Source of the DNA: CAYMLQ01 sp964390795
GTDB lineage: Bacteria > Verrucomicrobiota > Kiritimatiellia > RFP12 > UBA1067
Assembly: GCA_964390795.1 (NCBI GenBank)
Contig: CAYMLQ010000189.1
Location: 1-10,866, forward strand
Reading direction: 5' to 3'
DNA length: 10,866 bases
A model generated the notes under the pieces. It was not told where the DNA came from and did no database searches. It saw nothing but the letters and a program-made list of their open reading frames with translations. Shown in pieces: positions 5,310-10,866 of this stretch (position 1 is the first letter of the stretch; each line of letters begins with the position of its first letter). Both the position numbers and the translations under genes were made by a program.

Positions 5310-6440
5310 CTAAAACCCGTAGAGCGCCAGCAGTTCGCTGCGGCACGCGGCCGCGTCGGTCAACTCGGCCAGATTCTCTTGTGTGACGCGCGCCAGGATC
5401 GCCTCGATCTCGGCCTGCACGTCCGGGCGCAGTTCCCAGTCGTCGAGGCGGATGCGGCCGGCCGCGTCCACCGGAACCTCGCCGCCCGCGTAAAGCCGGT
5501 CTCGGAAGAGCCGGCCCATCTGCTCGAGGCAGCCCTCGTGCAGCCCCTTGGCCTTCATCACCTTGTACAGGGCGCACACGTAGACCGACATGATGGGGAT
5601 CACCGAGCTGGCACGCGTGATCAGCGCCTTGTTGACCGAAACAAAGGCTTTGCCGTGCAGCGGCTCCAGCAGGCGGTTGATCTCGCCCGCCGTCGCTTCC
5701 AAATGCTCTTTGGCCTTGCCCAGCGTGCCGGAGCGGTAGATCGCGTTTGTGGAGTCGGGTCCGATGTAGGAAAGCGCCACCATCCGCGCGCCTTCCGCAA
5801 GCAGTCCGGCCTCCTTCAGCGCGCGGGCCCAGAGCAGCCAGTCCTCGCCGCCCATCACCTTGACCGTGCCCTCGATTTCCTCGGGCGTGGCCGGCTCCAG
5901 CGTCACCCGTGAAAGAATCCCGGAAGCGACGTCCAGCGTCTGCCCGGCCAGCGGCTGGCCGATCGGCTTGATCGCCGAACGATACGTGACGCCCGTGACG
6001 GGATCGAGACGCTGCGGCGCAGCAAGGCTGTACACCACCAGGTCGAAATGCGGGATATGCCGCTCGCGGGCGCGGGCGATGACCGCCTTGCGCGTCTCGT
6101 CGAGAAACGCATCCGCCACCAGCGTCTCCGAGAACAGCTCCGCCTCGGCGGCGGCCGCATCAAAGGCGAGGTTGTTGTACCAGCCAGGCGTCCCCCGGCG
6201 CTTGAGCGTCGGCGGGCGCTCGAAGGAGACGCCAAATGTCTGAGCGCCGGCGCCGAAGGCGGCGGCCACGCGGGACGCCAGCCCGTATCCTCCGGAACAG
6301 CCCAACACAAGCACCGACTTGGGGCCGTCGGCGAGGGCAGGCATCTTCTTCTCAGAGGCGATCCACTTGCGCACCGACGACATGCACCCTTTCGGGTTGA
6401 CCGTCAGGCACACCCCACCCATCACGCGCGGTGCCTTCAT
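5310..6440 (-). CDS. fabV: FabV-type enoyl-ACP / trans-2-enoyl-CoA reductase (NADH)
   Basis: FabV reduces the trans-2 double bond of enoyl-ACP, the last step of each fatty-acid elongation cycle; the related Ter enzymes act on enoyl-CoA. The 376-aa protein starts KAPRVMGGVCLTVNPKGC, typical of the family. It shows the Rossmann loop GCSGGYGLASR at 47-57 and Glu74 at the end of the second strand (SFERP), a marker of NADH preference. The FabV/Ter catalytic motif Tyr-X8-Lys is Tyr235 to Lys244 within IYRSGTLGKAK, and the C-terminal RIRLDDWELR is at 329-338. It ends at LYGF, about 20 residues short of typical ~400-aa FabV. Its ATG directly follows the fabZ stop (TAAATG), so translational coupling is likely. 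Its place with fabF and fabZ favours the ACP-dependent role over crotonyl-CoA reduction. Confidence 0.93.
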   Translation of the reverse strand: MKAPRVMGGVCLTVNPKGCMSSVRKWIASEKKMPALADGPKSVLVLGCSGGYGLASRVAAAFGAGAQTFGVSFERPPTLKRRGTPGWYNNLAFDAAAAEAELFSETLVADAFLDETRKAVIARARERHIPHFDLVVYSLAAPQRLDPVTGVTYRSAIKPIGQPLAGQTLDVASGILSRVTLEPATPEEIEGTVKVMGGEDWLLWARALKEAGLLAEGARMVALSYIGPDSTNAIYRSGTLGKAKEHLEATAGEINRLLEPLHGKAFVSVNKALITRASSVIPIMSVYVCALYKVMKAKGLHEGCLEQMGRLFRDRLYAGGEVPVDAAGRIRLDDWELRPDVQAEIEAILARVTQENLAELTDAAACRSELLALYGF

Positions 6441-6914
6441 TTACTTGCCGGAGCCCATCACCGACTTAAAGTCCGCCTCCGCAGCCAGCTCGTCGCCGAC
6501 AAAGGCCTTGCCGTGCTGGATGGCCATACGGGAGCTGACACGGATGTTTTCAACTTCCATGCGCAGCTTGTCGTTCGGTCGGACCTGACGGCGGAACTTC
6601 GCGTTATCGACGCCGACCAGCAGAAAAACGCCATTCTTAATGAGGCCGGATGCGACCAACCCCGCGCCGCCGCACTGCGCCAGCGTCTCGATCAGAATAA
6701 CGCCTGGAACAACCGGGTAGTCTGGAAAGTGCCCTTGGAAAAACCACATGTCAGCCCCATAGGTCACTTCGGCGACATAGCGCTTCTGATCGGAGTACAG
6801 CAGTTTATCGACAAACAGAAACGGTTTACGGTGTGGCAGAAGATCCTCGGTCGATCCGTCATACCCCTTGCCATCCTCAACGATCTGCTTCGGCAGAACT
6901 TTCTCGTCACTCAT
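6441..6914 (-). CDS. fabZ: 3-hydroxyacyl-ACP dehydratase, FabZ family
   Basis: FabZ removes water from 3-hydroxyacyl-ACP to give trans-2-enoyl-ACP, the substrate of the reductase encoded next. The 157-aa hot-dog-fold protein shows LLPHRKPFLFVDKL at 25-38 and GHFPDYPVVPGVILIETLAQ at 61-80, with catalytic His62 and Glu76, then FLLVGVDNAKFRRQVRPNDKL at 98-117 (family F.GID.aKFRrPV.PGDqL). An N-terminal extension of about 20 polar residues precedes the core. ATG at 6914 was chosen because AGGTGA lies 5 nt upstream; an in-frame GTG at 6923 falls inside that site. FabA is excluded by the FabZ-like LPHR and GHFP...ETLAQ pattern. It is the middle gene of the operon: 55 nt after fabF, 0 nt before fabV. 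Confidence 0.93.
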   Translation of the reverse strand: MSDEKVLPKQIVEDGKGYDGSTEDLLPHRKPFLFVDKLLYSDQKRYVAEVTYGADMWFFQGHFPDYPVVPGVILIETLAQCGGAGLVASGLIKNGVFLLVGVDNAKFRRQVRPNDKLRMEVENIRVSSRMAIQHGKAFVGDELAAEADFKSVMGSGK

Positions 6915-6919
6915 CGGTG

Positions 6920-6925
6920 TCACCT
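6920..6925 (-). promoter_or_regulatory. Ribosome-binding site of fabZ, decides the start codon
   Basis: On the - strand this reads AGGTGA, 5 nt before the ATG at 6914. The alternative in-frame GTG (6923-6921) lies within the site itself, which argues that the ATG is used and that the product is 157 rather than 160 residues. Confidence 0.7.
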
Positions 6926-6936
6926 GTTTTCATAAG

Positions 6937-6956
6937 GCGCGCGGCGAACCGCGCGC
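6937..6956 (-). other. Intercistronic GC hairpin between fabF and fabZ
   Basis: On the mRNA strand, GCGCGCGG (6956-6949) pairs perfectly with CCGCGCGC (6944-6937) around a UUCG tetraloop, giving an 8-bp all-GC stem. No U-tract follows; the next bases are CUUAUGAAAA, so it is not a classical terminator. It ends 11 nt before the fabZ ribosome-binding site. mRNA stabilisation, polarity control or translation tuning are possible (inference). Confidence 0.7.
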
Positions 6957-6969
6957 AATGGGATCAAAT

Positions 6970-8214
6970 TCACACGGCCTTGAAGGCCACTACGCCGTTG
7001 TGTCCGCCGAAACCGAGCGACGTCGAGATCGCCGCGCGGATGCGGCCTTCGACACCCTTGTTCGGGACGACATCCAGGTCGCACGCCGGATCGGGCGTCT
7101 CCTGGTTGATGGTCGGGGGATAGAAGCCATCCCGGATCGCCAGCGAGCAGATGACAGCCTCGATCGCGCCGGCCGCGCCGAGCAGGTGGCCGGTCATGCT
7201 CTTCGTGGAGGACATCTTGAGCTTATACGCCTGCGGGCCGAAGACCGCCTTGACCGCCTTGGTCTCCATGGGGTCGTTGAGCGGGGTCGACGTGCCGTGC
7301 GCGTTGACGTAGTCGACATCCTCGGGCGCGAGCCCGGCGTCTTTGAGCGCCAGCGTGATGGCGCGGATCGCGCCCGAAGCTTCGGGATCAGGCGCGGCCA
7401 CGTGGTAAGCGTCGCCGGAGGCACCGTACCCGGCGAGTTCCGCATACGCGCGGGCGCCGCGGGCCTTGGCATGCGCTTCGGACTCGAGGATCAGCATCGC
7501 CGCGCCCTCGCCCATGATGAAACCGTCGCGGCCAGCGTCGAACGGCCGGCAGGCCTTCTCGGGCGTATCGTTGTACTTGGTGCTCAGCGCCTTCATGGAA
7601 CAGAAGCCGCCGACGCAATACTCGGTGATGGTCGCCTCGGTGCCGCCGGCGATCACGATGTCCGCGCGGCCCGCGCGGATCAGATCCAGCCCCAGGCCGA
7701 GCGCGTCGGTGCCCGACGCGCAGGCCGTGACAATCGTATGCACCATCCCCTTGACGTTCAGCGCGATCGACACGTTGCCGGCCGCCTCGTTGGCGATGAG
7801 CTTGGGAATCAGCATCGGGGACAGGCGCCCGGGACCGCGCTCGAACAGGATCTTAAACGCCTCGTCATCCACCTCTTTGCCGCCGATGCCGTTTCCGATC
7901 ATGATGGACACGCGCTCCGGGTCGGCGCCGCCGGCATCCAGGCCCGCGTCGGTCCACGCCTGCTTGGCTGCGGCCACCGCGTACTGGGTAAAAAGCGCCA
8001 TGCGGCGGGCCTCTTTCGGATCCATGTACTTGGAAACATCAAAGTTCTTGACTTCAGCCGAGACCTTGGCGTCCACGCGCGACGGATCGAATTTCGTGGT
8101 GCGCCCGATACCGCTGACGCCGTTTCGGATGCTCGTCCACATCTCGTCAACCGAATTGCCCACCGGCGAAATCACACCCAGACCGGTCACCAAAACTTTC
8201 GTCGTACTGCTCAT
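6970..8214 (-). CDS. fabF: 3-oxoacyl-ACP synthase II (KAS II)
   Basis: FabF condenses malonyl-ACP with a growing acyl-ACP, releasing CO2. The 414-aa thiolase-fold protein has normal family length and begins VLVTGLGVISPVGNSVDE. The Cys-His-His catalytic triad is visible: Cys165 in TACASGTDALG, His306 in NAHGTSTPLND and His343 in STKSMTGHLLGAAG. The Lys of STKSM (338) and the C-terminal GFGGHNGVVAFK are also present. The two His residues and the KAS II motif exclude FabH, and no chain-length-factor substitution of the Cys is seen. AAGGAG (8230-8225 on this strand) lies 10 nt before the ATG. It is the first gene of the fabF-fabZ-fabV operon; the acpP gene often found just upstream of fabF is absent here. 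Confidence 0.97.
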   Translation of the reverse strand: MSSTTKVLVTGLGVISPVGNSVDEMWTSIRNGVSGIGRTTKFDPSRVDAKVSAEVKNFDVSKYMDPKEARRMALFTQYAVAAAKQAWTDAGLDAGGADPERVSIMIGNGIGGKEVDDEAFKILFERGPGRLSPMLIPKLIANEAAGNVSIALNVKGMVHTIVTACASGTDALGLGLDLIRAGRADIVIAGGTEATITEYCVGGFCSMKALSTKYNDTPEKACRPFDAGRDGFIMGEGAAMLILESEAHAKARGARAYAELAGYGASGDAYHVAAPDPEASGAIRAITLALKDAGLAPEDVDYVNAHGTSTPLNDPMETKAVKAVFGPQAYKLKMSSTKSMTGHLLGAAGAIEAVICSLAIRDGFYPPTINQETPDPACDLDVVPNKGVEGRIRAAISTSLGFGGHNGVVAFKAV

Positions 8215-8289
8215 CGCTGTGCTTCTCCTTATCGATTACTCGTTACCTGACACCCTCACCGCTGCCTAATGCGTCAAACACGGGTTGTG

Positions 8290-8317
8290 ATGATGACAAA
8301 AATCCGTATTTTGTCAA
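8290..8317 (-). promoter_or_regulatory. Candidate sigma-70-type promoter for fabF-fabZ-fabV
   Basis: On the - strand a perfect TTGACA (8317-8312) is followed after 16 nt by CATCAT (8295-8290), a 4/6 match to TATAAT that keeps the key A2 and T6. Transcription would start near 8282, giving a leader of about 70 nt before fabF. The -10 is weak, so the assignment is tentative. Confidence 0.45.
8294..8316. promoter_or_regulatory. Perfect palindrome overlapping the fabF promoter, operator candidate
   Basis: TGACAAAA (8294-8301) and TTTTGTCA (8309-8316) form exact 8-nt inverted arms around a 7-nt centre. A second, overlapping inverted repeat pairs AATCCGTATT (8301-8310) with AATATGGATT (8316-8325) at 9 of 10 positions. 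The first palindrome covers the -35/spacer of the candidate fabF promoter, the place expected for a dimeric repressor. No known fatty-acid regulator box (FapR, FabT, FadR) was recognised, so the protein is unknown. Confidence 0.5.
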
Positions 8318-8367
8318 TATGGATTTTCCAGCACCTGTCCGTTTTTCAAAATTACCAATTTTTAGCC

Positions 8368-8397
8368 TGTACTTCTGTGCCGCAAGCGGGCTATAAT
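8368..8397 (+). promoter_or_regulatory. Candidate promoter for the oadG-oadA operon
   Basis: A perfect TATAAT lies at 8392-8397, and the best -35 candidate is TGTACT at 8368-8373 with an 18-nt spacer (weak). A small dyad, CCGC-AA-GCGG (8380-8389), fills the spacer. Start of transcription would be near 8404, about 36 nt before the first ATG. The surrounding AT-rich stretch contrasts with the GC-rich coding DNA, which supports a promoter region. Confidence 0.55.
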
Positions 8398-8439
8398 CAA
8401 TCGGCATATTGTTATTCAAATACCAAGGAGTTTTTTTCG

Positions 8440-8685
8440 ATGGCAATCCTGATGCAAGGTTTGGTTCTGCTGGTGGCCGGAATGGGCATCGTTTATCTAT
8501 TTTTGGCGCTGCTCGTCTGGGTCATGAACCGTTCGGCTGCGATCATTCCCCGTTTTAATCACATCCTGCCGGATGACGAGCCCAAAAAGAAGACGCGTCC
8601 CGTCCTCGCGCAGGCCCACGTTTCCGCGCACGACGACGTCCAGATCGCCGTCGCCCTCGCGGCCGTGGCCGCTCGCGCACGTTAA
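8440..8685 (+). CDS. Small membrane protein, OadG-like gamma subunit of a Na+-pumping decarboxylase
   Basis: The 81-aa product has one hydrophobic segment at about 6-29 (QGLVLLVAGMGIVYLFLALLVWVM), with the Gly-Met-Gly and aliphatic/Trp pattern seen in OadG/MmdD-type gamma subunits. A short polar cytoplasmic part with a basic KKK patch follows, then an Asp-Asp before the C-terminal helix DVQIAVALAAVAARAR; this helix resembles the conserved IxAAIAAAVA tail of OadG-family proteins. Gamma subunits anchor the biotin carboxyltransferase to the membrane beta subunit. AAGGAG at 8425-8430, 9 nt before ATG 8440, sets the start. The OadA-like gene begins 57 nt downstream, which supports the assignment. 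Short length makes homology less certain. Confidence 0.75.
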   Translation: MAILMQGLVLLVAGMGIVYLFLALLVWVMNRSAAIIPRFNHILPDDEPKKKTRPVLAQAHVSAHDDVQIAVALAAVAARAR

Positions 8686-8729
8686 CCCTTTTTTCCAACA
8701 CCCCACCCCATCCGCCTCAAGCAAGCAGC

Positions 8730-8735
8730 AAGGAG
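8730..8735 (+). promoter_or_regulatory. Ribosome-binding site of the OadA-like gene, supports the GTG start
   Basis: AAGGAG at 8730-8735 sits 7 nt before GTG 8743. The next in-frame Met (residue 9) would cut into the first conserved beta-strand leading to RDGFQS, so GTG is preferred. Confidence 0.75.
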
Positions 8736-8742
8736 TTCACCC

Positions 8743-10560
8743 GTGGCTAAGAAACAAGTCAATTTCATGTGTACCGCGTTCCGCGACGGCTTCCAGTCAG
8801 TCTACGGCGCCCGCGTCCTCACCGAAGATTTCATGCCCGCCGTCAAGGCGGCCCGCGAAGCCGGCATCACCTATTTCGAAGCCGGCGGCGGCGCGATGTT
8901 CCAGTCGCCCTACTTCTACTGCAACGAGGACTCGTTCCATATGATGGATCGGTTCCGCGAAGTGGCCGGCCCCGACGCGAATCTCCAGACCCTCGCCCGC
9001 GGCGTGAACATCGTCTGCCTCGACTCGGCCTCGTCCGACGTGATCAAGCTGCATGCCAAGCTCTTCAAGAAGCACGGCATCACGACGATCCGCAATTTCG
9101 ACGCGCTCAACGACGTCAACAACCTGATCTTCTCCGGCAAGTGCATCCACGAGGCCGGCCTCAAGCATCAGGTCGTCGTCACCATGATGGCCCTGCCCCC
9201 CGGCTGCACTGGCGCGCACGACCCCTCCTTCTACGAGCAGACCCTGCGCGAGATCCTCGACGCAGGCATCCCGTACGACTCGGTCTGCTTCAAGGACGCC
9301 TCCGGCACCTCGATCCCTGCCTATGTGTACGACACCATCAAGCGCGCCCGCAAGATGCTGCCGGCTGGAACGAAGATCCAGTACCACACGCACGAGACGG
9401 CCGGCTGCGGCGTGATGGCCTACAAGGCAGCCCTCGACGCGGGCGCCGACACCATCGACCTCTCCCTCGCACCGGTTTCCGGCGGCACCTGCCAGCCTGA
9501 CCTGATCGTCATGTGGCATGCGCTGCGCGGCACCGACTTCGATCTGGGCATCGACATCGACAAGGTCCGTGAGGCCGAAGTCGTCTTCCGCGACTGCATG
9601 AAGGACTACTTCCTCCCGCCGGAGGCCACCGCAGTCGAGCCTCTGATCCCCTGGTCGCCCATGCCCGGCGGCGCGCTCACCGCCAACACCCAGATGCTGC
9701 GCGACAACAACATGATGCACCGCTACGGCGAGATGATCTCCGCCATGTCCGAGGTCGTGCGCCGCGGCGGCTTCGGCACCTCCGTCACCCCGGTCTCGCA
9801 GTTCTATTTCCAGCAGGCCTTCAACAACGTTCTGCAGGGCCCGTGGAAGAAGATCGCCCCCGGTTACGGCAAGATGGTTCTCGGCTACTTTGGCAAGACG
9901 CCCGTCGCACCCGACCCCGAGATCGTCAAGATCGCGTCGGAGCAGCTCAATCTGCAACCGACCACCCGCCCGGTGCTCGAGATCAACGACGCCGACCCCA
10001 AGAAGTCCCTCGATTTCTTCAAGAAGATGCTCACCGACAAGGGTCTGCCGCTGACTGACGAGAACGTCTTCATCGCCGCCTCCTGCCAGGAGAAGGGCAT
10101 CCTCTTCCTCGAAGGCAAGGCCCAGGTCGGCGTCCGCAAGAACGCGCCGGCCAAGCCCGCCGCAACCACGACGGTCGCAGCCAAGATCACCGGCTACACG
10201 GTCACGGTCAACGGCAAGCACTACGCCGTCGAAATGAAGGGCGACGCGGCCGTGGTCAACGGCAAGACGTACGCCGTCACCGTGGCCGACGGGCTCAGCG
10301 CTGCCCCGGCGTCCCAGGCGGCCTTACCCGCCGCCCCGGCGGGCAAAGAGACCGAGGTCAAGGCCGCCGTCCCCGGCGTAATCCTCCGCCTCAGCGTCTC
10401 GGAGGGCTCGGCGGTCACCGAAGGCGAGGAATTGCTCATCATGGATGTGATGAAGATGGAAACGCCGGTCACCGCCCCCTGCGCGGGCACGGTGCGCGCG
10501 ATCCACGTCACGCAGACTGACAAGGTCAACACCGGCGACGTGCTCGTCATCATCGGCTAA
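8743..10560 (+). CDS. Divergent OadA-like biotin-dependent carboxyltransferase (oxaloacetate decarboxylase alpha / pyruvate carboxylase B type)
   Basis: This family moves CO2 from oxaloacetate to biotin (or biotin to pyruvate). In Na+ pumps, the carboxybiotin then goes to a membrane beta subunit. The 605-aa protein has an HMGL-like TIM barrel at about 5-270, with metal and active-site residues: RDGFQS at 14-19 (Asp15, usual RDAHQS), FKDASG at 183-188 (Lys184, the carbamylated position, usual KDMAG) and HTH at 215-217. The PYC/OADA domain spans about 280-465 (MPGGALTANTQ, VTPVSQ). A linker has two similar beta segments (VNGKHYAVEM, VNGKTYAVTV). A biotinyl domain occupies about 538-605, with biotin-acceptor Lys571 in DVMKMET. 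Core motifs depart from classic OadA, so the substrate is not certain. Position after OadG favours the decarboxylase. Confidence 0.82.
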   Translation: MAKKQVNFMCTAFRDGFQSVYGARVLTEDFMPAVKAAREAGITYFEAGGGAMFQSPYFYCNEDSFHMMDRFREVAGPDANLQTLARGVNIVCLDSASSDVIKLHAKLFKKHGITTIRNFDALNDVNNLIFSGKCIHEAGLKHQVVVTMMALPPGCTGAHDPSFYEQTLREILDAGIPYDSVCFKDASGTSIPAYVYDTIKRARKMLPAGTKIQYHTHETAGCGVMAYKAALDAGADTIDLSLAPVSGGTCQPDLIVMWHALRGTDFDLGIDIDKVREAEVVFRDCMKDYFLPPEATAVEPLIPWSPMPGGALTANTQMLRDNNMMHRYGEMISAMSEVVRRGGFGTSVTPVSQFYFQQAFNNVLQGPWKKIAPGYGKMVLGYFGKTPVAPDPEIVKIASEQLNLQPTTRPVLEINDADPKKSLDFFKKMLTDKGLPLTDENVFIAASCQEKGILFLEGKAQVGVRKNAPAKPAATTTVAAKITGYTVTVNGKHYAVEMKGDAAVVNGKTYAVTVADGLSAAPASQAALPAAPAGKETEVKAAVPGVILRLSVSEGSAVTEGEELLIMDVMKMETPVTAPCAGTVRAIHVTQTDKVNTGDVLVIIG

Positions 10561-10568
10561 CTCGATAC

Positions 10569-10600
10569 GGGCAGGTCTCCGTGCCTGCCCTTCTTTTCAA
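10569..10600 (+). terminator. Terminator-like hairpin after the OadA-like gene
   Basis: GGGCAGG (10569-10575) pairs perfectly with CCTGCCC (10584-10590) around an 8-nt loop, and TTCTTTTC follows. This is a GC-rich 7-bp stem plus T-rich tail, 8 nt after the stop codon. The T-tract is interrupted by C, so termination may be partial. The next gene starts 19 nt later on the same strand, so it could lower downstream expression within one operon. Confidence 0.6.
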
Positions 10601-10618
10601 CTTTCTCTGGAACCGCAC

Positions 10619-10866
10619 ATGAAAAAGACGATCCTGACCTGCGTGGCGCTGCTGACGTTCGGTCTCACCCACACCTTCGCCGACACGGCCGCCGCGCCCG
10701 CCGCCGCGCCAGCCGTCACTGTGCCGCACGCCGCGGATGCCCCGGCCGAGCAAGGCGACTGGCGCAGCATGGTGGGCCGCGTCAAGAAGCTGAAGGACGA
10801 CACTGGCATCATGGGCTTCATGGCCAAGGAGCCGCCCGCCTACCTCGCCAAGGGCTACATGACCCC
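10619..10866 (+). CDS. Exported or membrane protein, 5' part only; possibly the OadB beta subunit
   Basis: The frame is open from ATG 10619 to the window end (82 complete codons, no stop), so the gene continues outside. The start has a typical signal peptide: basic KK, a hydrophobic core (ILTCVALLTFGL) and THTFA before Asp, with predicted cleavage after about residue 21. An Ala/Pro-rich spacer (about 22-45) follows, then a charged segment (WRSMVGRVKKLKDDTGIMGFM). The position after OadG- and OadA-like genes suggests the beta subunit of the sodium-translocating decarboxylase, whose family begins with a short segment before its first membrane helices. No diagnostic OadB motif lies in the visible part, so this is context inference. 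No clear Shine-Dalgarno is seen before the ATG (upstream CTCTGGAACC). Confidence 0.55.
   Translation, partial: MKKTILTCVALLTFGLTHTFADTAAAPAAAPAVTVPHAADAPAEQGDWRSMVGRVKKLKDDTGIMGFMAKEPPAYLAKGYMT

Noticed and set aside
5307..5912. 201-codon + strand frame after dnaB
   Set aside because: It is antisense to fabV, which has its full Tyr-X8-Lys motif and cofactor loop. No ribosome-binding site or family resemblance is seen.
6868..8250. 460-codon open frame on the + strand opposite fabF
   Set aside because: It mirrors fabF, which has a complete catalytic triad. The translation is Arg/Gly/Ala/His-rich with no domain, and it also runs through the regulatory gap.
8269..8439. Longer N-terminus for the OadG-like protein starting at 8269
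   Set aside because: It would read through the AT-rich promoter region, including TATAAT, and the strong AAGGAG site points to the ATG at 8440. The added residues do not resemble a family N-terminus.
8797..10221. 474-codon open frame on the - strand opposite the OadA-like gene
   Set aside because: It is antisense to a complete gene with visible catalytic and biotin motifs. Strong third-position C bias on the + strand explains the lack of stops.

Overview
The window is GC-rich bacterial chromosome, tightly packed and built almost entirely of housekeeping genes. There is no tRNA or rRNA gene, CRISPR array, transposase or phage gene. The mix of genes (a ribosomal-protein/ssb/dnaB cluster, a FabV-type enoyl reductase in a small fatty-acid operon, and subunits of a biotin-dependent decarboxylase), together with heptanucleotide repeats between genes, would fit the PVC group (Kiritimatiellota/Lentisphaerota-like). 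That placement is a weak inference; the sequence contains no rRNA to test it.

Bases 1-3635 (+ strand) hold one co-directional information-processing cluster: the 3' half of prs (PRPP synthetase), a 152-nt structured gap, the bL25/CTC-family gene, pth, rpsF (bS6), ssb, rpsR (bS18) and rplI (bL9). It ends in an unusual intrinsic terminator whose 25-bp stem is built from 7-nt tandem repeats. The rest of the 192-nt gap to dnaB contains a second, opposite-orientation array of the same heptamer, which could pair with the first. dnaB (3828-5300) follows without a visible Shine-Dalgarno sequence.

Bases 5310-8214 (- strand) hold a three-gene fatty-acid elongation operon, transcribed fabF -> fabZ -> fabV. 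It converges on dnaB with only 9 nt between the stop codons. fabZ and fabV abut as TAAATG, and an 8-bp GC hairpin separates fabF from fabZ. Together the three supply the condensing, dehydrating and final reducing enzymes of the elongation cycle. Ketoreductase, ACP and malonyl transferase must be encoded elsewhere.

Bases 8215-8439 are an AT-rich divergent regulatory region. It has a TTGACA-type promoter candidate facing fabF, overlapped by a perfect 8+7+8 palindrome, and a perfect TATAAT facing the other way.

Bases 8440-10866 (+ strand) hold a putative Na+-pumping decarboxylase locus: a small OadG-like membrane protein, a divergent OadA-like carboxyltransferase with its own C-terminal biotin domain, a hairpin/T-rich terminator-like element, and the start of an exported or membrane protein cut off by the window edge. 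That last gene may be the OadB subunit. No wholly new multi-gene system is evident. The most unusual material is the heptad-repeat terminator with its competing array, the structured bL25 leader, the fabF-oadG palindrome and the divergent OadA-like enzyme.
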